DNA from: Sialis fuliginosa
Taxonomy: Eukaryota > Arthropoda > Insecta > Megaloptera > Sialidae
Reading direction: 5' to 3'
Assembly: GCA_961205875.1 (NCBI GenBank)
Contig: OY540814.1
Coordinates: 12,382,993 to 12,446,992 of the forward strand
Length of the DNA stretch: 64,000 bases
Under the pieces are notes generated by a model, which ran no database searches, was not told the DNA's origin, and saw only the letters and a program-made list of their open reading frames with translations. This document shows positions 33,357-46,929 of the stretch, piece by piece (position 1 is the first letter of the stretch; the number at the start of each line of letters is the position of its first letter). Position numbers and translations under genes: made by a program.

Positions 33357-36300
33357 TTTTATTTTATTTTAATATCACTTGAACTTTATTTTTACACTTA
33401 TCTAGTTTTTTTTTATCACGATAAATAATAATTGTTTTGATTTTAACGTACTTGTTTATTACAAAAACGCTAAATGAATGCACCTTGACTTTGATGTCAA
33501 CAATAGGCACATACAGGACTAACAAATACAGTTCTCCTGTTAATACATTCGTCTTTCTTTTCCATCATCTTATATAGATGACCAGTGGTCAAATAACCTT
33601 GTATACACTTCATTTCAAAAGATAAACTCTATTCGAAACAGAACACATTTTCTAAATTGTTAACATTGACATATTTCTTGAAATTATTATGTTTACTAAT
33701 AAATTTGATTAGTCATACGCTCGTAATTTTGTGTTTGGTTGTGTGTGGTATAAAAAAAACCCAGTGTAAATATTATTAATAATGCGTAAAAAAAATTGTC
33801 TTTATAAATTGATATCTATAATAACGACATGATTTCGTTTTAAAACTATTTCTATTTTACACTGACGACCTTTCCTATACTTTACAGTAAGTTTTCCAAA
33901 TGTAGGAATTAAATAATTAATAGTTTTATAAAAAAAACTTCCTACTAAAAACAAGACTTTACAATTAAAACAATATGTTATTAAATTATTTTATAATTAA
34001 TTTTTTCGTGTTTCAGAATGAAAAAATAGATTTTTTTGTTAATAATTCATATTGGAGCATTTATAAAATTAAGCTCAATAAAGAAAATACAAACGAAATA
34101 AAAAATGTTTTTGATTTAAACCCCCTACATAGGCATATAAAATAAATTATAACAATTTATCAATATTTTTAACAACTATGCACATTTTTTAAATTTATCA
34201 ACAAAGAAAATTTATTTTAGTATACATACGTACATAAAATATGTAATAAAATAAAAATAATAATGTACCTATGTATCTATGGTTCTACTACAATTGTGGT
34301 ATATCGTTTATGAAAATATTTGTACGGCTTACAATAATATCTTAGAGTAAATTGCCGATGAAAATTCAAAACAATACAACGGTTGAAGTAATGATAAAAT
34401 TGTTATTAATAAAAGTATCGATTTGCTATATTTACAATTATTGTTACAATCATTTATCGGTTCGATTTATTTAAATATACATATATCATTTCTAGATCGG
34501 TAGTTCTGAACCATTTGCTTGATTTCAAGTTTTCATCGATTATATTGATAATAATTTACGTACCATTCAGTAAGGTATTACTTGTACGTTTCTTCCAAAA
34601 TTTAATATTAATTTAGTCGCGTATCAACGCTTATAATTAATTTCAAGATCAGAACTACAAATCTAAATTTATTTTAATATATTATTTCGCAATTTTTAAT
34701 CATTTTTCAAATACCACACACCAATATTCAAATGCTTATTAAAATAACACAATTATTGTTACATAACACATATTTAATATTTATGAAATTTTTAACAATT
34801 GGTCACAAAGGAAAATGTTTTTCAAACAATTCACAAAATTCAAACACTGTACATTTTTTTATAAATTGCATTGTTAAAAGAAGTGCCTATTGTTTACATC
34901 TGTACGAAGTGTTAACAAATGAAGAAATAATTGCAATTATTTCACTCATTTGCTAAACTTTCATTTCATATAATTTTAAAAGTGTGACTGTAAAATAAGC
35001 CAAGCATGGATCGTTTGTAATGAATGTAATTTAATAACAGTTATTGTAAATTATCTGCAAAACGAATTAAAACTTACCTACATTAAAGTTACATCATTAG
35101 TTATAGATTGATATGGTACTGGCACCAGTCTTGGATATGACCCCAGTAATGGGTATTCTTTAATTAAATGTACTGAATTAGAAATATTTGTTGATATTTG
35201 ATTACTACCATTTCTGAATATACATTTAACAATCGGCCAATGGTGTCAAAATAGTGGAGCAGTATAATTTATTTATTAATTATTATATTATCATAACAAC
35301 TGCTTTACATTGTTTCAAATTTGAAGATTCTTTCTTTTATATCTTTTGTGTTGTAGTACTTATCATTTTGTAATCATTTACAAGTATCCATCACTGAGTG
35401 CTCATTACTGGTTTTACTTTATCCATTATTGAAGAAAAAAAACATAAACAAAATAAAAGGCTATAATTTAAAAAAAAACTATATTTGCGAACTTTGGTAA
35501 TTAAATTGATTAAAAAAGAGTTACTTATTTTATTAGTAACATGAGTTCATGAGAATTACACAAAATAAGCCCGTCAATCATAAAAACAGTAAGCCTTGCT
35601 CTTATAGCGGCCATAATTGATGCAAGTATATCTTATAGAATATTATAATTTATGCCCCCTGTCTCCTTTAAATATTTTACGAAATATTAAATAGGCTGGT
35701 TAGGGATCATCCATAAATTTCGTCACACAAATTTCATGTTTTTTTGTTGTTGTGAAACTTGTGACTATTTAAAACAGCGTTAAACGCGGTTTTTTCCGAT
35801 TACTTTTTTTATTAATTTTTCATTTATGTAAATTAATTTCATCGCTCAAGCACAATTTCTCATATCATATGAACATAAAGTGCCTGAGCGATAGCACAGT
35901 CGCAGGTAAACAACATTAGATGATTTATTTACAAAAAAAAACTAAAGTGGCAAATGACAAAGAACCTTCCACGTCAACATAATCATTCAAATATTTTTTT
36001 TGTTTTCATGAATACCTACTTCTTTTTATTAAAATATTGATATTAAAAATAAAAGTTACCAAAGTATAAAAAAAAATATTTTATGACATTATCGTTATTT
36101 AATTGTTATTTCCTATATCCCCATTATTTACATGTTAAGAGAACTCCTTTCAACGCTGTTTCATCTAGAACTGGCATTTCCTGGAACGTATTCCTCACGT
36201 TAAGCGAAGTCTTACTGTAAAAGGAAATATACCCCAAATAAAAGAATTGGCTATATTTGAAACATTATACTTATTGCAAAGTTTATCGTTAGCTATCAAA

Positions 36301-36744
36301 ATAAACATATGTATTATTGAACAGTTAATGGTGAAAAAATAAATGTGTAAGAAATCAAAACAGGTAATGAAAATATTTCAATCGTAATAAAATTAGGTGT
36401 CTCAATTAAAATTTAATTTTCTGAAACATTATCGCGTAAATTAATGTTTAATAGACACTATCTAATCTTTGTTGATGCATAGTAGATCAAATATATATTT
36501 TTATTATTTTTATATTCAGATGCTGCCATTACTATATGTTTATGTATTAATTTATTAAATTATAACTTTTTTGGATTTCGCAAAAAAATAGATAGGACTT
36601 CGCACGAGACGAGACTAAATTTAAGCTTCTTTCTCTCGTGTAAATTTAAATGTTTTAACAAAATATATTATTAACATGAAGAAATGTAAAATCATATTGA
36701 AAATTAGTGGAAAAACATGAAGTTCTATACAATTATAACCTTCC
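33357..36744. other. AT-rich intergenic stretch
   Basis: No supported gene. A phrase GGGATCATCCATAAATTTCG at about 35705, common in insect transposon remnants, marks repeat debris. Other short open frames are low-complexity. Confidence 0.4.
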
Positions 36745-37061
36745 TGGGTATTCATGAATGCTTGACATGTTGCCAAAAGTAAAAAAAAAACTAAAAAACT
36801 TTAAAATATCGCCTTTTTTCTTCACGGCAATTCCCATAAAACTGTCGACTGATCAGGATTCAGTCGCGCTCGTGTGCGGAACGAGGACTTGGATCGATTG
36901 CAAACCAGTTGTAAAATAGTCACTTCCGCAACTGGTTTGCGATTCTCGTTGCAAAACAGTCACACCGTGTGCGATGGGCCTTGAAGGAAATACGCGATTT
37001 TTTTAAAAGTTTTTAAGTTTTTTGAACTTTTGGCAACATGTCAAGCATTCTTGAATATCCA
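36745..37061. mobile_element. Foldback element with nested palindrome
   Basis: Outer arms at 36745-36780 and 37026-37061 are inverted copies (core GCTTGACATGTTGCCAAAAG). Inside, GCAAACCAGTTG and CAACTGGTTTGC form a second palindrome near 36900-36942. GTGTGCGATGGGCC in the element recalls GTGTGCGGAGGGCC in the neighbouring repeat at 37230-37440. Confidence 0.7.
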
Positions 37062-37229
37062 TATATGTCGTTCATGTTTTTCCACCTCCTCGACGAATTT
37101 AATGTTTATTAACTGATCATTTATTCTGAATGAACTAACTAAGTAGGTAATTATTAATAGGAATAATGATAATTAAGTAATAATTTGAATTATAAATAAA
37201 TAATAATATTATTATAATTATAAAGCTAA

Positions 37230-37440
37230 AATATCATGCAACCACGCAACTGAAACCGAAATTCGACCTGCAAGCACAGTTGCACGTAACCAGTTGGAAA
37301 CTGATTGCAAATTTCGGTCGCACCGTGTGCGGAGGGCCATTACGTTACACGTGCAAAGTCACCAAACGGTTACTTACGCAACTGGTTTGCAATTCTTGTT
37401 GCAAAACGGTTGCTCCGTGTGCAGAGGGCCTAACGAGACT
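37230..37440. repeat. Repeat related to the preceding foldback element
   Basis: Contains CCGTGTGCGGAGGGCC at about 37323 and CCGTGTGCAGAGGGCC at about 37415, with CGCAACTGGTTTGCAATTC and TTGTTGCAAAACGGTTGC between them. These are the same words as the core of the element at 36745-37061. A 68-codon frame across it is a by-product of the repeat. Confidence 0.6.
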
Positions 37441-40134
37441 TCTAAATAAAGTATATGTATCGTCTCTTTTCGGTGTAAAGCCCTAGGCAAACACCATGAC
37501 CCAACTTTAATCCTTATATGCAAGGCCCTAACAAGACGTTTTTGTCCTCTATATACGTAATATTAATTATTTCGCTTCTATAGTTCCTATTTTTTATTTC
37601 TTATAAAAATAACATAATTTTAATCCATATTTTTAAACATCCACTGCCATCTAGTGAGCAGTTTAAAAGATCTCACACCTCATCAGGTACCGAAAATTAA
37701 CGCGTTCAGTCAAACGTCTACACTCGTTCTTATGAGCCAAAGCGAGACAATGCGATATACATTACATTTCAATGTGTCTCTATCTTATATATTACCTCGA
37801 AATAACACGAAAGAATCGAATTTCAGACAAAAATATTAATGGGGTTTGAAGTTAGCTAATTAATAGGTTATTTTGTGCCAAGGCTCTATTTTGTACTTGT
37901 AAGGGTCAAGTTCATTTTTTCAATGAGCACCCTGTACTTTTTAGTGCATAATCGTATTCAGCAGATTTTTTCCGTACAAAATTTAAATTAATTTGGGAGT
38001 AGGGGGGTAGGGGGCATTTACAAGAAAAAAATTCTCTAAAACTATCAAAATATATACCGTAGCTAAAAAAATGTCCATATATTGTTTAAAACCTACAATC
38101 AATTTATTATTTTAATTATCAACAAAATATAATTTTATCTATAGAATCGGAAAACGTTTTAAAATGATAAGAAATAAAAAGTATTTAAATGTACATTTTT
38201 TTCAAGATTTTGATTCTAGGGATCTTGAAATTTAAATTTTCATCATAATTTTCAAATTATTTTCTTATCACGTACGCGATGATAAGTATAAGAAGAAAAG
38301 TGCAATAAAACCACTGCACTGATTATGAATACAACAATAAATGTGTTGTTATTCTTTAAACCGAAAAGAACGAATTACTGCAAAATTTCTAAAGTTAATT
38401 TTATTTATAATTATGTGGTTCTAAAATTTACATGATAAACATCTTTTGTGTTCATTTTCTATGAAACCGTAAAAATATTATGATTTTCTTATTATGGTAG
38501 GTATATTATCTATCAAATGAAATATAAAGTTAATAATAGATACTTATGTAATATTTGTGTGTAATTTTATTTGTTACTACAGGGTTAAAAATATAGTTAG
38601 TTGCAATTAAAATAAAAATAACAATAAGTAATAAGTAAAAAAATAATCCCCACCCAGCCCTTTTAAGCGTACCATCAACTTAAAAAATATAATATATGTA
38701 TATTCCAACAAAAAAAAATTCTCCCAGAAAGGTAGCTTAGTTGCACCACTGCATTTATGCATAGCTATTAATTTTTATATATAATAAGTACAATTATACA
38801 CAAATATAAAAAAATAAAGTTCATAAAACATTTATATTCATAATATAATAAATTTTTTATGCACCTTTTTGAATTTATCGATTTATTCAAATATCGTTTT
38901 ATAGATTTGAACCTATTATTTATGATTAACTTGAACACTATTTCACCTATATAACTACCTATCAAATAGCCTATAAATGTTATCAGGAATCGAGCGAATT
39001 TATATCTACTTTATAAAACAGAATATTGTATTCATAATGAAATTTGGAAAAAGTATTATTAAAAATTAATTCTAACAAAATATTAATTTTAAAATCGCAC
39101 CTAAATTTTACAAAATATGTCATTGTCATCCATAATGAAATAGAAAATTAAAAATAATTCCATTGATCCTAGCCCCCCTTGTTTGTTAAAACCTCCGTTG
39201 ATCAGCCCGTAGGGAACCTTCATATCCATTTTATATTTTTGTTTTATCAATTCCTAGACTTAAATACACTTTAGCATCTTTTCGAAGAAGTTATCAAAAC
39301 CTGAAAAGGATGAAGTCCAAATGGCAAAAAAAACTATACATATATGTCATTGTATTAAAAAAAAATAAAAATTACTCCTAATAAATATACCCCACTTGCT
39401 TACAAATATTTATTTAATATTATACATTCTTTTAAACTATATCTAGACATTAATAAAGAGAAAACGTCTTAATTTAACAGTAATCACTTCAGTTATATTT
39501 ACTAATAAATTATTAATAATAAATAAATATATAATATATTTAAAATATAACATTAATTGTTAATAACAATCACTTTTTTATTATTTACAACCCGTATTCT
39601 TCCATCCTTGTTGTTATAATATTACATTAAAACTAAATTAAATATTTATATAAAAAATTCAATTGAAAAATGGACAAAGATAATTTTTTTTTCAATATAT
39701 TGTTGATAGAGAATTATATTTTATTTAAATGTTATTTAGTTATTATTATTATATATTTTTTTACAATAACTATTATTTCATAATAAGTAATTAATAATTT
39801 AAGTATATACTTAATTTTAATTACATAAAAACATAATACAGTGAAATTTCTCCAAACTACCCTTACTCTACACGATCTCTCCCTTAAACCATTCATGTTT
39901 AATTTAAATATAAGTTTTCCGCATAAAAACCATTTCAGAAGCAACCGTTTTTAAATCATTTGTAGAATTTACACTGCATATATACATAACTGAAGACACT
40001 GGGATATGTTCAAAATATAAAAAAAAATTTTTTTTCACAAATTTAATAAATTAAATATTATACAAATCATCAAAAACAATACAATAAATAAAAACAGGTA
40101 AATCAATACTTTTAAAGATGAGTGAGGTCAGTTC
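37441..40134. other. AT-rich intergenic stretch downstream of small secreted peptide 3
   Basis: Searched by eye on the - strand for a further exon of the gene at 40135-40590 (a PP-x3-C ending). None was found that I would defend. No other gene is seen. Confidence 0.4.
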
Positions 40135-40590
40135 TCACTTACCCGGAAACCCATTATTCATATCCGGGTTATATTGGTTATATGCTACTATTTGAGAGTC
40201 ATTAATGCAAGCTAATATTGTATACCGACCTACGTCGTCAATAACTTTACAATTCCTATACCGACGGCGTTTAGGCGGTCTAGGTCTCCAATATGCACGT
40301 TGCTGTTCTCCATCATCATCGACGGCGTCATTAGCTTCATCTTGGTCATCTAATGCCATACTTCGTTCTTGTGGTCCTTCATCATCATCTTGATAAGCGT
40401 TATTAAACCCGGGTAACTCTGCTACTTCTTGCGCATCGAAAGATGGAATTGCATTCTTCCCGTACCCCGCGCTGAAATCTTGCAATCCCGATATAACACT
40501 GTCAGCGTCGTTGTACACAGGCACAGCATTCGTTAAAGCCAATATGGCTAAAACAGTGTAACAAAAAACCATCGACAATAGTCGATTCAT
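40135..40590 (-). CDS. Small secreted protein 3 (about 151 aa), possibly with a further exon
   Basis: The true start is the ATG at 40590; the longer frame begins with GTG and would start only about 10 bases from the TATA box. The signal peptide is MNRLLSMVFCYTVLAILALT with likely cleavage after NA. The chain is acidic (DDDEGPQE, DDQDEANDAVDDDGE), then strongly basic (RPRPPKRRRYR), then NCKVIDDVGRYTILAC and NNGFPG. Read through, it ends GFPGK and stop. However, GGGTAAGT at that point is a consensus splice donor (exon would end at 40143, phase 1). RYRNCKV and GFPG match RYKEICRI and GFPG of the peptide at 33042-33356, so a last exon coding the PP-x3-C end may be missing from this model. The acidic-basic order suggests a propeptide cut at KRRR; that is inference. 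Confidence 0.72.
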   Translation of the reverse strand: MNRLLSMVFCYTVLAILALTNAVPVYNDADSVISGLQDFSAGYGKNAIPSFDAQEVAELPGFNNAYQDDDEGPQERSMALDDQDEANDAVDDDGEQQRAYWRPRPPKRRRYRNCKVIDDVGRYTILACINDSQIVAYNQYNPDMNNGFPGK

Positions 40591-40624
40591 TTTTTGTTTT
40601 TCGTACAGAATGGACACTTTGCAG

Positions 40625-40637
40625 CTTTATATATATA
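40625..40637 (-). promoter_or_regulatory. TATA box of small secreted protein 3
   Basis: TATATATATAAAG on the - strand. Normal spacing puts transcription start near 40603, a short leader before the ATG at 40590. This position is what rules out the longer GTG-initiated frame. Confidence 0.55.
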
Positions 40638-43429
40638 CTCTTTTAGATACAAAATTCGTACGTATACAAAAAAACCACTTGTCACGATGCCATACCTACA
40701 TTTTTGCGAAATTTATTTTTCATTATTGTCGTAACAAATAATAATAATACTTAAAAAACAATATGATATTTATTAGATTCAACTACCTATAGTAAAACAA
40801 TTTATGAACCTTAAATTTAATTTCTTGTAATGTATCATAACCATTAAACAATGTGGAAAGTAATACAATTGCAATTATATTATCGAATATATATAAGCAC
40901 TTACTAGCGGATCTATAAACTCCCCAATTCAATACTAAAAAAGAATTATAATCATTTAATAAATCTTCAATCAATTATTAAGTAAACGTTATTTTGATAA
41001 AAATATACCCTAGTTTTAAACACCCCCTTTTTAGTCGCATATTACAATTATATTACTTAATTAATAAATATATATTTATTTCTTCTTCAACAATACAATT
41101 GACAATCATAATTAAAATCAATCCCTGAATTTAATCAGAGTTAATTTAATAAGATAGATGTATAATTAATTTATATGTTTACATTAAATTTAAAATAATG
41201 TGGGCATTTTGGCATCGTGCAATTTTTTAACCGGTAGTTACTTATTTATTAGCCATACTGATAAATAAGTATTGTAATATGCAAAAGAAATAAGATATTG
41301 CAAATAATTATTATAAGGTAAATCTGACTTGAGACATTTCCACTTTAAAATTTTTTGAAAATCTTTTTTTTTGCATTATCGAAAAATATGGACTTTCATA
41401 AACATGTTGTTTTTTGATAGCGATATTCGAATTATTCCGGTCGCTACAGCATTTCTTAGAAAAGAGATCGACAAGCTGTGTGCAAGATAAGGCAGAGTGC
41501 ATCTCAACGTGGTTTTCCAAAACGGCGGAAGATTTAAAATGAAGAGTTTTAAAGATATCCGTCTCAAGTTTTGCCACGTCATTTTTCACGCTATTCCTTA
41601 ACGTCGTACAGAAGCTTTTATTTTATTAAGCTTTTGTTTATTTGAAAATTTCACATTTATTTGAACGAAAAACTGTCGAAAAAAAATACCATTTTTGACA
41701 CCTAATTTTGTTAATTTTGATCGGAAAAAAAATTCTTCGTATAAAACGCTACAGTTTTTCATACTGATTAATAATATTTTTGGTTTTTTCTTTTTGGCAA
41801 TTTTTGGAGGAGTAGGATTCTCCGCCATCGAGCGCTTTTTTTAGACATAATTTTGTAGTGGCCAAAAAAATTAGATACAAAATTAAAATAAAACATTAAC
41901 AAATATTTTTGTGTACAACATAAAACAAAAATCGGACTGATTATCGAATTTTATTCAACAAAAAAAATTATGAAAAACAGCAAAAGATTTTTAGTTATAG
42001 GTACGGGCAATATTTCAATATTAAAATCTATATTATTACCTACAGTAGAACTAAAATTTGCAAAACTCTATAAAATAATTTAATTTAATTTTAATTTAAA
42101 TTAATTTAATCAAGAATGTTAGTTTAATGTAAAAAAAAAAAATTATATGAGCATGTATCAGGATATTTTACGTATGTTATCCCCCCATCTTCTCAAAGAC
42201 GACGCACAAAATAGTTTTTTTTTATTTTTTTGAAAATCCATTACTCATTTTTATTTTCGATTAAAGAAAGTATAATCATATTTGGCGAAATCTTTTTTTG
42301 GGTTTGTATATATTTTCGAGTATAATAATATGTATCTTGATAACCCTTGATATTTAAATTTTCCAAATTTCTTTGTTCTTACATTTTTTGCTTACCCTTA
42401 CTTGATGGAGACTTCATCCCTTATAATTTTTAAGTATGTAGTATTACTCTACCAAATTCCATTGAAATTGTTTATATTAAAAACTAACTAACCGGGTGTA
42501 ATTTGTATTTTTTATCTAATCAATTTTTTGGAATAAGTAGCCTTTGTCCTTCCTTAGGATGCAAGCTATCTCTTTACCAAATTTCATGAAGATTGATTCA
42601 ACGGTTTAGCCGTGAAAAGGAAACAGACAGACAAAGTTACTTTGGCATTTATAATATTTATTAGTATGGATTATTATACAAAAAAGATTTTACAGTTCTT
42701 CATACCGTTTTTTTTTTGTTAGTTTGTAACTGTTGAGTTTTGTAAAAACAGTCCACAGTTACGAAAAATTAATACAATGCAATAATTTTCAATAAGAAAT
42801 AAAAAATCATTTATATACCTACACTAATTTATTGCGTAGATACATTTAAATATTTTGTATTGTTTTTTTCCTCTGATGTCCATATTGACATTTCATGTCT
42901 TACTAATATGTATATTGATTTTGAAACGATTTTTGCAATATTCTCTAGCTTGATTTTTTAAATCTTCTGTATGATAAAAATGGTTTAATGTAAAAAAATA
43001 TAATGTGTTTTTCTTCCATAAATTTTAGTTCCTCCTTCACCAAAAATTCAATCAAATTGTAAGTAACATATTGCATTTTGATATTGGATAAACATCAAAA
43101 GTAAATTTTCGATTACTCCAAACTAATACTGGCTTACCAGAACATTTAAATATTCCTTAAATATAATTTATAATCGATCTGCATACATCATCAATAAAAC
43201 TTATAAATGTAAAAATAAGGATATTACATTTTCGATGTTTATGTTAAAATCTAACTTACACAGTATTGAGCAATTTTTTTCATTGTTTTTTTCTAATGTA
43301 CTGGTTTATTCTTTTTTGTTATTGAAAACAAATGTATATTAGGAGGCCATTATTTAAATATGGTACATTGATTCTTGAATTCCGGGTGTATGACTAATAG
43401 ATATATATTTTTTTATATACTACGGCCCG
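40638..43429. other. Intergenic stretch, repeat debris only
   Basis: Overlapping - strand frames at 41311-41828 have no similarity I recognise and no splice support; they could be decayed transposon sequence. A retroelement-like tail sits at 42541-42672. Confidence 0.4.
42541..42672 (+). mobile_element. Retroelement 3' tail fragment
   Basis: The run TTTCATGAAGATTGATTCAA, then AACAGACAGACAAAG, then CATTTATAATATTTATTAGTA is the usual end of RTE-like and related non-LTR elements in insects. No coding part is attached. Confidence 0.5.
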
Positions 43430-43711
43430 CGGGTCGGATCCGGCTCTCCAAAGATTTTCATCCGGCTTCCGATTTTCATATATAAATATTTTATATATGG
43501 GAAATATTAATTTAATGGTTTTATGTACACATATAATGCACATTTTAATAAATATTTTCATTATAAATTCCAATATAAATTCTATTTGTCTAAAAATGCA
43601 CATGTAAATAAATGTTCTAATTGGATTCCAACAAGAATATTTTTCGTCCAGCCCCTCATATTTATAAAGAATTCGATCCGGCTCGTTTCTCGAAAAGTTT
43701 GGTGACCCCTG
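43430..43711. mobile_element. hAT-derived fragment
   Basis: Starts with GGCCCGCGGGTCGGATCCGG and ends with AAAGTTTGGTGACCCCTGG. The latter, in complement (CCAGGGGTCACCAAACTTT), is a common hAT terminal sequence. The left end appears truncated and I see no target duplication. Frames on both strands here are by-products. Confidence 0.55.
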
Positions 43712-45500
43712 GCATATTAAGTTCTTTTTCATTTAAATTTGAATCACTCATTAAAATTTAAACGTTATAAATATACCTAATGTACCATATTACGTATAAT
43801 AGGTATTAGGTATATACACAAGCATTAAAATATTTAAAGAAAATGATATACTCAAAATGAATGTTTCTGAAACGTATTTGGGTAATGTGTATAATAATAT
43901 AAAAATATGAGAAAATATGAAACACGAACGTGTTTCATAAAATAAAAACAGAAGCAATCCCAATAAAAAATCTACGCATCGGTTAAAGTTTTATTTATGT
44001 GATGAGATATATATTGCTTATGTCATGTTTTTATTTTATGAAATCAATTTCACATTTCCTGTTTTTTTTTCAAATATAATTTAATTAGAAAAAATAGTAA
44101 AAAAACGTATTACAACAAAATTAATCCAGAAGTTAAGAATCCCAAAAAAAATCTTTAATTTATCGCTAATTAAATTGACACTAAAATCAAAATGTCTTCC
44201 AAAAAATTTGAAGAAACACACACACATCCTGCCATGCGAAAAAATCATTATTCCTTACTAGGGGAGTCATATTAGATTTTCAATTCGGAAAAATTCTCCG
44301 ATCCACGTGTTCGGAAAAGTGCGTAAAATAACATTTCAAAATGTCTCCGCGAGAAAGTGGGCGCAAAATTTTTTTTTTTAACAATTTACGTGCAAAAATG
44401 CAGTTTTTTACTAATAATTTTTTAAATTAACTTAACTTAAATTTAACTTTTCCTGAGAAAATTATTAGTAAAAGCCTTAGCAGACATCAAAAATATACAG
44501 CTAGGGTTCCTTACGTCCCCGAAAAGGACTTGATATATTCAGAAAAAAAAAGTTTGTTTTACTATATCTCTTATCTTATCTTTTTGCACTCTCCCTTATA
44601 CCATGTACCACCGGCGGAGGCCTCTGACATTTTTAACCATTTTTATACATTGCTTATTGAGTAAGATTTATTTTTTAAGCGTAAAAAAATGTTCTTAAAA
44701 TGTCAATGCTTACTTTGCTAAGGATTTTCTTAACAAAAGAAATTAATAAGTTATATAATGAATTATGATATCCATATACAATGTAAATAAATATATATAC
44801 CCAGGCCCTGAGAGAACTTCAATGGGGCCCTATCTAAACATATAGTATATAACAAACTTACAATTACAAGTTTTGGAATAATATATCTTACAATTCAGTA
44901 AAGCTCTTAAACATAGAGAAATTCTCAACCGAAGTTAAGAATCTATTGTAAATCTATTTAGTACATTTCCTATATAAAATAATTGAATGTCAAATCTGAT
45001 ACGAAGGAATCCCGACAAAATTATTTTCCTGCCGATTTTCTGCGTAAGCATCGCCAAATGATGTGAAATGAATACAAATCATTCTACTTTCATAGGATTG
45101 GAAGTCGTGCTCGAAGTTCAATGTCGTGTAAGACGTGCGCGAACGATGTCTTTTGTTTTAAAGTGATTTTTTTCGTAATAAAAAAAGTTCCTGGTTACTA
45201 CAAAAATGTGATTCATTACATTGTTATCAGATGAACTATATATATCTTTTTACTAACATTATTATACATGCAAAGTGCATAATACAGCTTATGACTTGTG
45301 CGTAGTTGTTATTTTACTGTATATAGTGTGTTGAATATTTTAAACTTTAGAGCTTAGACATTGAGTGTATGTTTATTTAAGAAAGTATTTTTAATTTGTC
45401 ATTAGTTAATTGTAGGGTTGCATACCAGACGAGACTAGAGTTAGGTGAGTCTAGCAGTGGCGGACTAAGGAATTTTGCGGCCCAGGAATGTTTTTTTTTG
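43712..45500. other. AT-rich intergenic stretch
   Basis: No gene supported. Just before 45501 the phrase CAGTGGCGGACTAAGG with TTTTGCGGCCCAGG looks like the end of a hAT-type element that may belong with the foldback that follows. Confidence 0.4.
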
Positions 45501-45935
45501 TTATCTTAAATGGAAACCCCCATTTTTTTATTACAGATTCGGATTTTGCGTCAAAAAATACGTAATTTTTGTCTGAAACATTTTTTTGTATTCGGGGCAG
45601 ATGGCGCTGTAATTGCTGTCCGAAAAGAAAAATTTTGTAAGAGAAATTCCGGAGTAAAAAACAAACGGCCGTGCTATGGACATGGTGCGGCCGTGTGGTC
45701 GAGGCCCTGGTGCGGCCGTGCTTGTTTCATAAACAAACCTAGTGCTGCCGTGGCCGCACCACGGCCATACTCGTAGCACAGGCGTTTGTTTTTTACTCGG
45801 GAATTTCTCTTACAAAATTTTTCTTTTCGGACAGCAATTACAGCGCCATTTGCCCCGAATACAAAAAAATGTTTCAGATAAAAGTACACAAAATCCAAAT
45901 CTGCAATAAAAATTGGGAGTTTCCATTTAAGATAT
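45501..45935. mobile_element. 435-bp foldback with long arms and GC-rich centre
   Basis: Arms of about 190-200 bases are inverted copies with high identity (for example GCGCTGTAATTGCTGTCCGA and TCGGACAGCAATTACAGCGC). The centre repeats GGTGCGGCCGTG-type words in both orientations and is far richer in G+C and CpG than the surroundings. Open frames on both strands across it are mirror images of each other, which shows they come from the palindrome rather than from a gene. Confidence 0.8.
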
Positions 45936-46929
45936 CAAAGTTGCTCCATCCCCCACCCCTTATGAGTAGGAGTGGGGGGTCAAGTTTTGTGTAGTTGAAT
46001 AACTTTTTCGAAAATATTAAACACGTATTTTTTTTGTTTTTCGATGCTGTATGTACCATTCGAAATATTCGACCGTCCCGGAACATATTTGACACCCTGG
46101 TTATGTAAATAAATGTATTTTATTTATTTTCTCCCCCCTCTTTCTTTCATGAACAATTGAATCTGTTATATGTGTATGTATTGCACCTAAAAGTATAAAT
46201 AAATATATTTATTTATATATACATATAATTATTTCCAGATAATTTAGCTGTACAAAATTAATAAATGTTTTTCGTTTCAACACGACAATAACTGAAATAC
46301 TAATTAAAAATTTAATTAATTTTAATGGCGGATATTATTTTCAGGAGGTATTGTTTCTTCAAAGGTACACTTATTCAAATAAAACTATTTCTCTAAAATT
46401 ATATTATTGTTTAAAAAATAACTATTATTGTTCCTATATGAAAATATTTTAGTTACCTATATTAAGATTGTTACTCAGACCGCATACATAGCCAAGAGTG
46501 TGGGTTTATTTGTTTAATAACAATTTGTTATTATTATTTATTTATTAACTATAAAAATTCATGGTTATAAGTCACGTTTTATAAATCGTAGAGCTGTTTT
46601 CTTAATATTTGTTTGTGAATTGATTTTTAGCAGGGGTTATTTTAAGAAAATTTTTCAACTGCAAATACCTTTTTATTGCTCTACACTTACACTTTTTTAT
46701 AGTTTTTTTTCTATTTGCAATTTTTCAATTGCACAAATTAGCTTTTATAACTGCAGTTTTAATTTTTGGAACTACAAGCTACAACTACACACTAAATTAA
46801 CCCCAGATTTTTAGAATTTTACTCTTACTTGTCGTCCATCCGTCCTCCCGACCGTCAGAATAAAATATCTATTAAACTACCATAAGTATATAAGTTAGAA
46901 ACTTAAATTGTTAATTTAATATACGAAGT
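45936..46929. other. AT-rich intergenic stretch
   Basis: Nothing beyond low-complexity AT-rich sequence and short C-rich runs near 45950-45980. Confidence 0.4.

Noticed and set aside
40591..40617. N-terminal extension of small secreted protein 3
   Set aside because: It begins at GTG and lies upstream of the transcription start expected from the TATA box.
41311..41828. Overlapping - strand frames of 68 to 92 codons
   Set aside because: No recognisable domain, signal peptide or splice signals; overlapping frames of equal quality suggest chance.
45510..45898. Three frames with GC-rich, Pro/Ala/Arg-rich products
   Set aside because: They are mirror products of a palindromic foldback element.
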